From Lachnospiraceae bacterium (GTDB lineage Bacteria; Bacillota; Clostridia; Lachnospirales; Lachnospiraceae), in NCBI GenBank assembly GCA_024405155.1, contig JAKSPC010000004.1, positions 44,367-108,366 of the forward strand: a stretch of DNA of 64,000 bases, in the 5' to 3' direction. Below the pieces are notes generated by a model. That model saw nothing but the letters and a program-made list of their open reading frames with translations, was not told where the DNA came from and ran no database searches. Position 1 is the first letter of the stretch. Every line of letters begins with the position of its first letter. A program made the position numbers and the translations under genes. Of this stretch, positions 56,749 to 64,000 are shown one piece after another.

Positions 56749-58024
56749 CTACGGCCTCTTTTTTGTTTACGGTGATCTGTACTTTGTCCACCCGCAGGCC
56801 GTCCATGGAAAGCACTTCCACGTGAAGGTCCTCGTAGTCGAAGCTGTCTCCCTTTTTGGGAAAGTTATCCAGGTACTCGGTGACCCAGCCGCCTACGGTC
56901 TCGGAATCAAAATCGAATTCGTCCTCGTCCAGACCGAATTCTTCCAGAAAATCGCCGATGGGCATATCACCGTCAATAACGTAGGTGCCGTCGGAACGCT
57001 GCACCACGTCTTTTTCCACGGTATCCGTCTCATCCCAGATATCGCCCACGATCTCTTCCAGCACATCCTCCATGGTGATGATGCCTTCGGTGCCGCCGTA
57101 TTCGTCGGTGACGATGGCCAGATGCTGTCCCGCGTCACGCATGCGCTTTAACACGGTGGGGAGGGACATTGTCTTATATACGAAGCAGGGCGGCAGGCAG
57201 AGTTTTCTGAGATCTGCCTTTTTCAGGTCTTTCCCTTCTTCCGTCAATGCTTTCAGCAGCTTATTGAGGTGCAGGACACCGATCACGTTGTCCACGGAAT
57301 CCTCATACACGGGGATCCGGGTATAGGGCGTCTTTTCGATGAACTGAAGGATCTCTCTTATGGGGTCATCGATATCGATGGCCTGCATGTCCACACGGCT
57401 GGTCATGCATTCCTGCGCCGTGGCATCGGAAAAATCCAGGGCGTTCTGCATCATTTCGGAACGGTCCTCATCCAGCACGCCTTCGTCTTCCGCGGTCTCG
57501 ATAATGTCCGAAAACTCCTCCACGGCTTCTTCCGGATCTTCCTCTTCCGCTTCCGGCTTTACGTTTTTCGTGAGGATCCCGATGAGCCGGGTCACAACAA
57601 AGATGAGCGGCCGGAACACGATCTTCAGGAACGAAACGGTCCCCGCCGCCTCCAGAGCGAAGCGGTTGGCGTTTTTCTTGGCTGTGATCTTTGGGATGGT
57701 CTCCCCCAGGATGATGACCAGTACCGTAACGACGGCAGTGGCCACCCAGGTGTATCTGTCATTTCCACAAAGAACGATCACCAGCACCGAAGAAAGGGAG
57801 GAACAGGCGATGTTCACCAGGTTGTTGCCGATCAGGATGGCGCTTAAGGAATCGTCAAAGTTACGGATGATCTCCAGCACTCTGCCGGCTTTCCGGTCCC
57901 CTTCCGCGCTCATATGCTCCATGCGGAGCTCATTTACGGAAGAAAAGCTCATTTCGGAGGCGGAAAAGAATGCCGAACATGCGATACACAGGATGATGCC
58001 CGTGATGAGAAGAAGTGCCGTCAT
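56732..58024 (-). CDS. CNNM/HlyC-CorC family membrane protein, full length
   Basis: 430 aa. DUF21 membrane domain (LLLITGIILCIACSAFFSAS, GNNLVNIACSS) in residues 1-180, a CBS pair (MTSRVDMQAIDIDDPIREIL, then LAIVTDEYGGTEGIITMEDV) and the C-terminal CorC/HlyC transporter-associated domain ending near YLDNFPKKGDSFDYEDLHVEV. Members are linked to magnesium or cobalt export. It overlaps a second CNNM gene by four bases, which suggests a hetero-oligomer. Confidence 0.92.
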   Translation of the reverse strand: MTALLLITGIILCIACSAFFSASEMSFSSVNELRMEHMSAEGDRKAGRVLEIIRNFDDSLSAILIGNNLVNIACSSLSSVLVIVLCGNDRYTWVATAVVTVLVIILGETIPKITAKKNANRFALEAAGTVSFLKIVFRPLIFVVTRLIGILTKNVKPEAEEEDPEEAVEEFSDIIETAEDEGVLDEDRSEMMQNALDFSDATAQECMTSRVDMQAIDIDDPIREILQFIEKTPYTRIPVYEDSVDNVIGVLHLNKLLKALTEEGKDLKKADLRKLCLPPCFVYKTMSLPTVLKRMRDAGQHLAIVTDEYGGTEGIITMEDVLEEIVGDIWDETDTVEKDVVQRSDGTYVIDGDMPIGDFLEEFGLDEDEFDFDSETVGGWVTEYLDNFPKKGDSFDYEDLHVEVLSMDGLRVDKVQITVNKKEAVDEKEA

Positions 58025-59058
58025 GCTCTCACCTCCGGGACCTTGTCCTCTTCATCGTAGATCTCGCCTACCAGTTCTTCCAGAATGTCCTCCACGGTGA
58101 CGATGCCCAGCGTTTTCTGCCATCCCTTTTTGGGGGAGTCGTCCACGCTGCGGTCCTTCACTACAGCCATGGAGACCTTGCGGGCGGACATTTTCCGAAG
58201 GAGCTCATCGATCTCGATATCCTTGCCTGTAAAATACACCCGGTCCAGCAGCGGCCGGATGTCCGGTGCCTTTCCTTCTTTCAGCCAGGCTTTCATAAAT
58301 TTTCTTACCTGCAGCATGCCCACGATGCGGTCCGGCGAGTCTTTGTACACCGGGATCCGGGAGTGGTTCTGTTCCTTCACGAAGGAAAGGATCTCTTCGG
58401 GGTCGCTTCTGATATCCACGGCAGCCATTTTTGTGACAGGCGTCATGATGGCTTCCGCCGTAGTCTTTGCAAAATCAAGGGTGCTGGTAAGGAGGTCGGC
58501 CTGTTCCTCATCAATGGTGCCTTCCTCCGACAGATCCTCGATCATGTCTTTCAGTTCCTCTTCCGTAACGGTCACTTCCGGTTCTCCCTGAATGCGGTCG
58601 CTGACAGCTCTTCCGATGGCGGAAAGCGCCCCGGAAAGCGGCTTAAGGAGCTGCATGAGGATCTTTAACATTCCGGCAAAGGCCAGGGTGAACTGTTCCG
58701 GACGTTTTTTGGCGATGCTTTTGGGAAGCATCTCTCCTGCAAAAAATACCACGATGGTGGTAAGTATGGTGCCTGCCGTCACGGCTTTGAGCCCCCACAG
58801 CCGGGTCACCGCCACCGTCACCAGGGATGCTGCCAGAAGGTGCACGATGTTGGTGCAGATGAGGAGCGTGGTGATGGCGGATTCAAAGTTCTCCAGCACA
58901 TACAGTGCTTTCTCCGCCCGGGTATCTCCCCGTTCCGCGTCCGCCTTGATGCGGTTCTGAGAAACGGATGAGATGGCGGTCTCACAAAGTGCGAAGATCG
59001 CTGCCAGAGCGATCAGAATTGCGGTAATGATCCAGTACGATCGACTGTCGCTGTCCAT
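58021..59058 (-). CDS. CNNM/HlyC-CorC family membrane protein lacking the CorC domain
   Basis: 345 aa from ATG 59058 (AGGAGG upstream at a longish 13 bases). DUF21 domain (ALAAIFALCETAISSVSQNR, TNIVHLLAASLVTVA) and a CBS pair (MTPVTKMAAVDIRSDPEEIL to GIVTVEDILEELVGEI) are present. The protein then stops after an acidic tail, about 80 residues short of its neighbour, with no CorC domain. The missing domain could be supplied by the partner encoded next door. Confidence 0.88.
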   Translation of the reverse strand: MDSDSRSYWIITAILIALAAIFALCETAISSVSQNRIKADAERGDTRAEKALYVLENFESAITTLLICTNIVHLLAASLVTVAVTRLWGLKAVTAGTILTTIVVFFAGEMLPKSIAKKRPEQFTLAFAGMLKILMQLLKPLSGALSAIGRAVSDRIQGEPEVTVTEEELKDMIEDLSEEGTIDEEQADLLTSTLDFAKTTAEAIMTPVTKMAAVDIRSDPEEILSFVKEQNHSRIPVYKDSPDRIVGMLQVRKFMKAWLKEGKAPDIRPLLDRVYFTGKDIEIDELLRKMSARKVSMAVVKDRSVDDSPKKGWQKTLGIVTVEDILEELVGEIYDEEDKVPEVRA

Positions 59059-59078
59059 ACGGGCAAAAATTCCTCCTG

Positions 59079-60050
59079 TTACTTTTCTTTCTCGATATAT
59101 TTCTTCACGTACGCCGGATTGGACGTGCACCTTTTCACGGTGTCAAGCCTCAGCGTACGGTATCTTTTTCCCATGCGGTATCCCAGATACTTTGCGGCGC
59201 TCTGCAGGATGAGCCGCGGGATATGAAGGGGACTTATCTTTTTCATGGTACAGAGCACCAGGCGCACGCCCTCTCCCTCCGAAGGGATGCCCCCGAAGGT
59301 CTCCGGGTGGTCTGCCTGGCTTACCCCCAGGTCAAAGTTCCTGCAGAACTGACGGGACAGGGTGTAGTCGTGAGAGTGGACCACTTTCGCTTCGGCCTCG
59401 TAGGCAATCTTTTCACCGGCGTCCAGCACTTTTCTGGCGTAGATCATATCCTCGTTAAAAATGGCGTGATCCGGAAATCCTCCCAGCTCCTCGTAGATCT
59501 TCCGGTCATAGAGACAGCACACGTTGGAGGCGAAAAACGCCTTGATGCCAAGGACTGCCACATCCTCTTTCGTCTTGACACAGGACTCTGCAGGGTAATT
59601 GAAATCCCTGGTCACTTTTTCAATGTCCCCGGCGTCGGCCCGGGCCAGCTGTCTGGCATAGCAGATAGCTGCTTTTTCGGCCGTAAGGCGGGAAAGGAGC
59701 TTTTCGCACAGGTCAGAGTCCGCGGGAACGGCGTCCTGGGTCATCATCAGGAAATAAGGCGCCTCTGAATAGGCCAGAGCCGTACGCCGGGTACCGGCAT
59801 GGTCAAAATCCGTCCGTTCCACGGGGCAGATCGTGACGCCGATCTGCGGTACGCTTCTTAGTTTTTCAACGACAAGGCTCTTTAAGGCCGCCGTACCGAA
59901 AACGTTGTCGGAAGTCAGTGACGGCACCGTTTCCATGAGGATGATACGGCCCGGAGTCACCGTCTGGACGGCGATCATGGCAAGAAGGTCCCCCAGTTTT
60001 TCATCGGGGTCCGCCACCGGTATGATAATGTCAAAGGTTTCCGTTGTCAC
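59079..60050 (-). CDS. glycosyltransferase family 2 (rhamnosyltransferase-like)
   Basis: 323 aa from GTG 60050, chosen for AGGAG seven bases upstream; this start lies inside the 3' end of the flippase gene (20-bp overlap). FDIIIPVADPDEKLGDLLAM starts the GT-A fold, MMTQDAVPADSDLCEKLL is the DxD-equivalent and AIFNEDMIYARKVLDAG is the ED acceptor motif. The C-terminal part contains RNFDLGVSQADHPE, common in rhamnan-type transferases. It probably adds a deoxyhexose during surface polysaccharide assembly. Confidence 0.85.
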   Translation of the reverse strand: MTTETFDIIIPVADPDEKLGDLLAMIAVQTVTPGRIILMETVPSLTSDNVFGTAALKSLVVEKLRSVPQIGVTICPVERTDFDHAGTRRTALAYSEAPYFLMMTQDAVPADSDLCEKLLSRLTAEKAAICYARQLARADAGDIEKVTRDFNYPAESCVKTKEDVAVLGIKAFFASNVCCLYDRKIYEELGGFPDHAIFNEDMIYARKVLDAGEKIAYEAEAKVVHSHDYTLSRQFCRNFDLGVSQADHPETFGGIPSEGEGVRLVLCTMKKISPLHIPRLILQSAAKYLGYRMGKRYRTLRLDTVKRCTSNPAYVKKYIEKEK

Positions 60051-61314
60051 TGAATCTCTCCTGCAGGAAGAACCCGCACAATACAAGGCTTATGGAAGCG
60101 GCGTAACTTACGGCCGCGCCGGCCAGGCCCCACTTCGGCACAAAAAATGCCGCCAGACCCACCGCGATCACAAAGACCGCCAGATAACAGAGGAAGATCA
60201 CTTTCTGCCGGCGCTGTATCACCAACAGGTAGTAATACAGGCTGGCAAAGGCATACAGACAGCCGCCCAGGATTATGAGGAAAAGATCCCCTGCATGCGC
60301 GGTGAGTTTTCCCGTGTAGGCTGCCCCCAGAATGGTCTCGGCCACGGAAAGTGCCCATTTGCCGAGGAAAACCGTGCCCAGCAGGCACAGTGCGCTGAGT
60401 GCCGCGATGAGAAGGAGCAGTTTTTTCTTCTCTTTCCCGTATTCCTCCCGCTCTCCCGCTTCCAGATGACCGGCCATGCGGCTGATAAGAGGCTTCATCA
60501 CGAAATTTGCCGCCAGGTAGATCACGTTGGCCGGCATAAACAGGATGTTTGCAATGCCGCTTGTCTCATCGTTCAGACAGAGATCGATGGCATACCTGGG
60601 ACTGCCGGTGATGGCAAAGTCCAGAAACACCCCCAGAAACAGCAGTACGGTCCCGGAGAGGAGGGACTTTTCGGCAGCCGTAAGAGACAGTCCGCGGGCT
60701 TCGGCGGTTCCTTCCGCAAAGACTTCCGGTACGGTCCTGCATAGACGCTTCTGAAAAACGGCCACGGCACCGATCTGGACCACAAGAGCCGCCAGTGCGG
60801 AAAAAAGCAGGCTTTTCGTCAGTGCACAGACCGCGAGGAATACTCCCATAGCCGCCAGCGTGCGGAAAAACAGTTCCCTGCCGCCGCGCCATAAAAAGCC
60901 GGCACGCTGGCATTCGCATTCGTATACGTCCGCATAGCCGTCCGTGATCTTCCAGCCGGCTATGAGCAGGATGCACAGAGCCTTGGAAATGGTATACGTC
61001 CCGGTAAGGAACATTGCCGCAAGCCACAGGATGGCTATGATCACCGCAAATGCCGTGGTTTTTCTGCGGGCGCTCTCATATACGGAGAAGCCGTATTCCG
61101 GCTTCATGTCCGTGATGTGGAAAGGCCGGATGCCGAAATAGGCAATGAGGAACATCTGCTGACCGAAGGTGGAAAAGCCGAATCCGAAGATCCCGCCCTC
61201 GTCCGCTCCCAGGGTGCGCATGGTAAAAAAAGCAAGCACCACGGAGGCAGCCGCGTATAAAAGGCTTCCCAGGGTGTTCCACACGTAATCTTTCCGGATC
61301 TGGTCTTTCTTCAT
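60031..61314 (-). CDS. polysaccharide flippase (MOP superfamily, Wzx-like)
   Basis: 427 aa with about 12 membrane helices. YVWNTLGSLLYAAASVVLAF and the FGFSTFGQQMFLIAYFGIRP segment match the oligosaccharide flippase family. It should move lipid-linked repeat units across the membrane. Between two glycosyltransferase genes, it is part of a surface-polysaccharide set, although no polymerase is seen in the window. Confidence 0.85.
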   Translation of the reverse strand: MKKDQIRKDYVWNTLGSLLYAAASVVLAFFTMRTLGADEGGIFGFGFSTFGQQMFLIAYFGIRPFHITDMKPEYGFSVYESARRKTTAFAVIIAILWLAAMFLTGTYTISKALCILLIAGWKITDGYADVYECECQRAGFLWRGGRELFFRTLAAMGVFLAVCALTKSLLFSALAALVVQIGAVAVFQKRLCRTVPEVFAEGTAEARGLSLTAAEKSLLSGTVLLFLGVFLDFAITGSPRYAIDLCLNDETSGIANILFMPANVIYLAANFVMKPLISRMAGHLEAGEREEYGKEKKKLLLLIAALSALCLLGTVFLGKWALSVAETILGAAYTGKLTAHAGDLFLIILGGCLYAFASLYYYLLVIQRRQKVIFLCYLAVFVIAVGLAAFFVPKWGLAGAAVSYAASISLVLCGFFLQERFSDNGNL

Positions 61315-61324
61315 GATACTCTGC

Positions 61325-62023
61325 TCACGCCTTCCGGATGGAGGTAAGGATCCGCTTCATGTACCGGGCGGCATTGGCGGGGCTTAAGTAAGATTCCCCG
61401 GCAGTGCGCTCCACTACTTTCACAGGAACTTCCGCATAAGTCGCCCCTTCCCGTATCAGTTTTGCTACGGTATCCGGTTCCGGTGACATGTCGGCCCGGT
61501 CGGCAAACTCACGGATGATCCTTTTGCTGTACATGCGCATGCCGCAGGTGGGATCCGTCATGGAGATGCCGGTCTTTCTGCGGATGGACTTCCGGATCAT
61601 CCAGGCGCCAAGAGCCCTCAGAAGCCCCATTTCGGCACTGCCTTTCTGCAGGAACCGGGAGCCCTGCACGATGTCAAACCCTTCGGCGGCCTTTTCGGCC
61701 ATAGGCGCGATATATTCCGGACGGTGCTGTCCGTCGCCGTCAAACTGCACGGCATAATCATAGCTGTGGTCCGCCGCGTATTTCATGCCGTTGGCAAAGC
61801 ATCCGGCAAGTCCCAGATTCTTTGGAAGGAACACCGTGTTGTAGCCGCGTTTTCTGCAGATCCCGTCGGTGCCGTCGGTGGGACCGTCGGTGACCACCAC
61901 ATAGTCGAAACCGGAAAAGCCTTCGATCAGTTCATCCACCACGCGCTCAATACTCCCCGCCTCGTTGTAGGCCGGGATGATCACCAGTACGCTGTTCTGT
62001 TTTGCGGTGGAACTTTCAGGCAT
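61325..62023 (-). CDS. glycosyltransferase family 2 (DPM1/CsbB-like)
   Basis: 232 aa. VLVIIPAYNEAGSIERVVDE, the nucleotide site VVTDGPTDGT, the DxD in VQFDGDGQHRPEYI, and DPTCGMRMYSKRIIREFA match polyprenyl-phosphate sugar synthases. The usual two C-terminal helices are absent, so it is soluble or peripheral. It would load undecaprenyl phosphate with a sugar for flipping by GtrA and transfer by YfhO, both encoded in this operon. Confidence 0.87.
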   Translation of the reverse strand: MPESSTAKQNSVLVIIPAYNEAGSIERVVDELIEGFSGFDYVVVTDGPTDGTDGICRKRGYNTVFLPKNLGLAGCFANGMKYAADHSYDYAVQFDGDGQHRPEYIAPMAEKAAEGFDIVQGSRFLQKGSAEMGLLRALGAWMIRKSIRRKTGISMTDPTCGMRMYSKRIIREFADRADMSPEPDTVAKLIREGATYAEVPVKVVERTAGESYLSPANAARYMKRILTSIRKA

Positions 62024-62032
62024 ATTTTTCGT

Positions 62033-63061
62033 TTATCGGTAGATCTCCACGGCAATGTCCTTGTAGGCATGCACGTGGGGGATGGCGGTAAGGAGTTCCG
62101 TGCCGGCTTTTTCTCCCTTTGCCCACAGCACGTAGGCCTTCGGCAGATCCACGCCTGCTGCATGAGAGAAGGGATAACCGCCGCCAAACCTGGCGTTCAT
62201 GTCGATGACGTAGGGAATGCCGTCGGTCTTGTCCATGATCACGTCCGCGTCCATGTTGCCAAGATGATGAAATCCCAGGGCGATCTTTCTGCCAACGTTC
62301 ATAAGTTCGTCGTAACCCTCGTCGCCTTCGCCCAGCGTCGTGGCCTCGTCGGTCTCTCCGGCGCGCATGGCCGCTTTTCGCTTCACAATGGTGGTCACGT
62401 AATTTCCGTCAAAATCGTTGATCACATCCAGGCCGTATTCCTCTCCGGGGCGCTTTTCCTGCAGAAGTACTTCCTCGCCGGGACAGGCCATGGCTTCATA
62501 TTTCAGGTAGGAACGGCGGATCTTCCGCTGACAGCGTTCATGAAGAAGGGAAAGCTCTGCTTCCTCTTCCGCCTCGTCCACGCCGATGGATCCCATGCCG
62601 AATCTCGGCTTTACCATGAGAGGGAACCTCATGGAACCGCCGCTCACTTTCCTGAGCGCATCTTCCACAGAAACGGAAGACTCCGGACAGCCGATATTCA
62701 GTTCCCGGAGTTTCCGGCACATGGCAGATTTATCGTTGCACAGGGCGACGGTCTGCGGGTCGCTCACCGCCACTTTTGTACCGATGGCTGCAAACTTCTC
62801 CTTTGCCGCCGCCAGTACCGGCAGGTCAATGTCAAAAAGAGGGACCACCAGATCGATGCTCTTTTCCCTGCAGTAAGAAAGCAGAAAGGGGATGTATTCG
62901 TCCGCGTAAATAAGCGGCGTGATCACGCTGCCGTCCGCTTTCAGAAGCGCCGGTGATCTTTGGGAATTAGCCGCAAAAACCAGGCCCTCGTCCCCAAGTG
63001 CCTTTTGAAAATAGTCTACCAGGTAGGTCCTTCGACCGCTGGATGTGAGAAGGATATTCAT
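62033..63061 (-). CDS. ATP-grasp domain protein
   Basis: 342 aa from ATG 63061. An N-terminal Rossmann-like pre-ATP-grasp domain (NILLTSSGRRTYLVDYF, IDLVVPLFDIDLPVL) precedes the ATP-grasp core with LMVKPRFGMGSIGV for the phosphate loop, EVLLQEKRPGEEYGLDVIND, and the metal-binding YVIDMNARFGGGYPFS. Carboxylate-amine ligases of this group occur in polysaccharide and amino-acid-conjugate clusters. First gene of the envelope operon; a promoter ends right at its start and no ribosome site is present. Confidence 0.85.
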   Translation of the reverse strand: MNILLTSSGRRTYLVDYFQKALGDEGLVFAANSQRSPALLKADGSVITPLIYADEYIPFLLSYCREKSIDLVVPLFDIDLPVLAAAKEKFAAIGTKVAVSDPQTVALCNDKSAMCRKLRELNIGCPESSVSVEDALRKVSGGSMRFPLMVKPRFGMGSIGVDEAEEEAELSLLHERCQRKIRRSYLKYEAMACPGEEVLLQEKRPGEEYGLDVINDFDGNYVTTIVKRKAAMRAGETDEATTLGEGDEGYDELMNVGRKIALGFHHLGNMDADVIMDKTDGIPYVIDMNARFGGGYPFSHAAGVDLPKAYVLWAKGEKAGTELLTAIPHVHAYKDIAVEIYR

Positions 63062-63068
63062 GGGTCTT

Positions 63069-63097
63069 ATTTTACCATAACGGAAGTGCCGTTGCAA
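63069..63097 (-). promoter_or_regulatory. promoter of the envelope operon, apparently leaderless
   Basis: Minus-strand sense: TTGCAA (63092-63097), 17-bp spacer, TAAAAT (63069-63074), then seven bases to ATG 63061. It lies wholly in the 44-bp gap before the ATP-grasp gene. Confidence 0.6.
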
Positions 63098-63105
63098 CCG
63101 TCGCC

Positions 63106-63939
63106 TCAGGTATGGTCTTCGAAGACGATCATGTCGCCGGAGGTGATCTCATCGTCGCCGCGCACCCAGGCGAGAGCGGCGGAGGCGGCGCTTTTCAGCC
63201 TGCCGAAAACGCCGTTTTCTTTCCGGGGATCCGTTCCCTGTTTCCGGCTGAACAGACCGCCTGTCTCCTCTTCCTCCTCCGGCCAGACGGGGAAAACGTC
63301 TTTCTCCTTTTCACAGGCCGATCCCTTCAGAGACGCATGCTTTTCCGGGTCGTGTTCAGGTATAAGGAGCCCGGGCAAGGGTGTTTTTTTCTTCCCTGTT
63401 TCGTTTTCCAGGACTGCCATCAGGTCGTGCATGCGATAGTGTTTTCTGAGAGAGACCTTCAGGAGTTCCGATGCCAGGCGAAGCGTATCGGGATCCGACG
63501 TGTCCGCATGAAGAAAGATCTCCCTGATCAAAGGCCGCAGCCGTTCTTCAAAGCTTTCCTCCGATGAAAAAGCGGGACAGAACACGGGCTCGGCCGGTCC
63601 GGTGCGCACATAGATCCTGTCCGGAGACAATAACAGATTGGCATCGCTCAGCAGATGTGCCTCGAGGACTAAAATCGCATTGTTCAGAGAAATGGTGACG
63701 GACAGGATATCCCCCGAAGAAAGCACCCGGTTTCCGAGTGCCTGTTCCATGGTCTCCAGGCCGGAAATGTCATAGGCGAAGCCGCCCTCGCAAAGCGCCT
63801 TTGCAAAAGGACCTGCTGCCGGAAGAAACAGGGGATCTTTCACGTGACAGATCATTTTCCGGTCGAAATCCCCGGCGTCCCCTTCGTTTTCGATCACCAG
63901 AAGTTTTGCTTCGTGGGTATCAGTTTCCCGTATGTTCAA
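63106..63939 (-). CDS. DUF6382-like protein
   Basis: 277 aa, no signal peptide. The N-terminal 170 residues (YDISGLETMEQALGNRVLSS, LVLEAHLLSDANLLLSPDRI, YVRTGPAEPVFCPAF) read like the DUF6382 domain, which in Clostridia often precedes an FHA domain. Here no FHA follows, only a charged, low-complexity C-terminal third (WPEEEEETGG). Function unknown; relatives occur near type II/IV secretion-type or signalling genes, of which none is visible. A weak AGGAG stands before the ATG. The 61 bp after it to the window edge show nothing. Confidence 0.65.
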   Translation of the reverse strand: MNIRETDTHEAKLLVIENEGDAGDFDRKMICHVKDPLFLPAAGPFAKALCEGGFAYDISGLETMEQALGNRVLSSGDILSVTISLNNAILVLEAHLLSDANLLLSPDRIYVRTGPAEPVFCPAFSSEESFEERLRPLIREIFLHADTSDPDTLRLASELLKVSLRKHYRMHDLMAVLENETGKKKTPLPGLLIPEHDPEKHASLKGSACEKEKDVFPVWPEEEEETGGLFSRKQGTDPRKENGVFGRLKSAASAALAWVRGDDEITSGDMIVFEDHT

Positions 63940-64000
63940 AATGTTCCTCCTGTTATGAAGTGACCTTTGTCAAGTAGAAGATTTCTGACTTGCTTTTCTT

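Overview
The window looks like a chromosome segment of an anaerobic, gut- or rumen-type Clostridia, most likely Lachnospiraceae. This is inferred from the gene content and style: lipoprotein signals followed by Ala/Thr-rich linkers, a small TSCPD protein, a Gx-type transporter, a DUF6382-like protein, ROK regulation and many NagA/NagB-like amino-sugar genes. Base composition is moderately GC-rich. Two stretches are visibly A+T-rich and look acquired: about 8.0-9.2 kb and 38.2-40.9 kb.

Layout. (1) 1-7.9 kb, minus strand: a peptide-type ABC transporter (family-5 binding lipoprotein, two permeases, two ATPases) between two dihydrodipicolinate synthase/N-acetylneuraminate lyase paralogs. It may take up sialic acid or a related amino sugar. 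(2) 8.1-9.2 kb: a compact A+T-rich locus with a promoter, an RNA of about 225 nt that folds into GNRA-capped hairpins, a strong terminator, a PBECR4-like nuclease gene whose ribosome site follows directly on the terminator, and a second terminator. It sits against a truncated DUF624/YesL gene. The layout resembles RNA-antitoxin (type III-like) systems, and I rank it as the best candidate for an undescribed system. (3) 9.2-25.2 kb, minus strand: a long glycan/amino-sugar catabolic cluster: NagB-like isomerase, two cytosolic ceramidase-fold proteins, sugar ABC transporter, TIM-barrel epimerase, GH36 enzyme, acetyltransferase, NagA-like deacetylase, CBM9-like protein, NagA and an FAD oxidoreductase. 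A divergent ROK repressor and a third NagA-like gene (25.5-27.9 kb, plus strand) face it across a shared palindromic operator. (4) 28.5-38.0 kb, minus strand: a second catabolic operon (GNAT-UroD fusion, class III aminotransferase, YhcH, SDR, aldo-keto reductase, MFS, Gfo/Idh/MocA, amidohydrolase, HAD) for a substrate I cannot name.

(5) 38.2-40.9 kb, plus strand: an MBOAT/SGNH O-acetylation pair, bracketed by two near-identical terminator-like sequences and ending against a tRNA-Cys gene. (6) 41-49.5 kb, minus strand: BCCT transporter, 5'-nucleotidase-like protein, radical SAM protein, glycosyltransferase, RpiB, TSCPD protein, FKBP/trigger-factor-like lipoprotein, signal peptidase I with a four-Cys insertion, and a Gx transporter whose gene carries a 102-bp in-frame palindrome. 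(7) 49.7-49.9 kb, plus strand: a cold-shock gene. (8) 49.9-63.1 kb, minus strand: a tightly overlapping 13-gene operon for the cell envelope (ATP-grasp, two family-2 glycosyltransferases, flippase, two CNNM/HlyC proteins, acetyltransferase, small membrane and lipoproteins, D-Ala-D-Ala carboxypeptidase, GtrA, YfhO). The DPM1-like transferase, GtrA and YfhO together suggest a three-component wall-polymer glycosylation machine. (9) A DUF6382-like gene lies at the right edge.

Two intergenic regions, 12.53-12.70 kb and 28.10-28.32 kb, carry arrays of 39-40 bp inverted repeats at a regular period of about 63 bp. Their arm sequences are unrelated and neither is a CRISPR array. In the second, A/T tracts recur about every 31 bp, close to three helical turns. 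Several genes have a promoter whose -10 box lies about 6-12 nt before the start codon and no Shine-Dalgarno sequence, suggesting leaderless or near-leaderless mRNAs.
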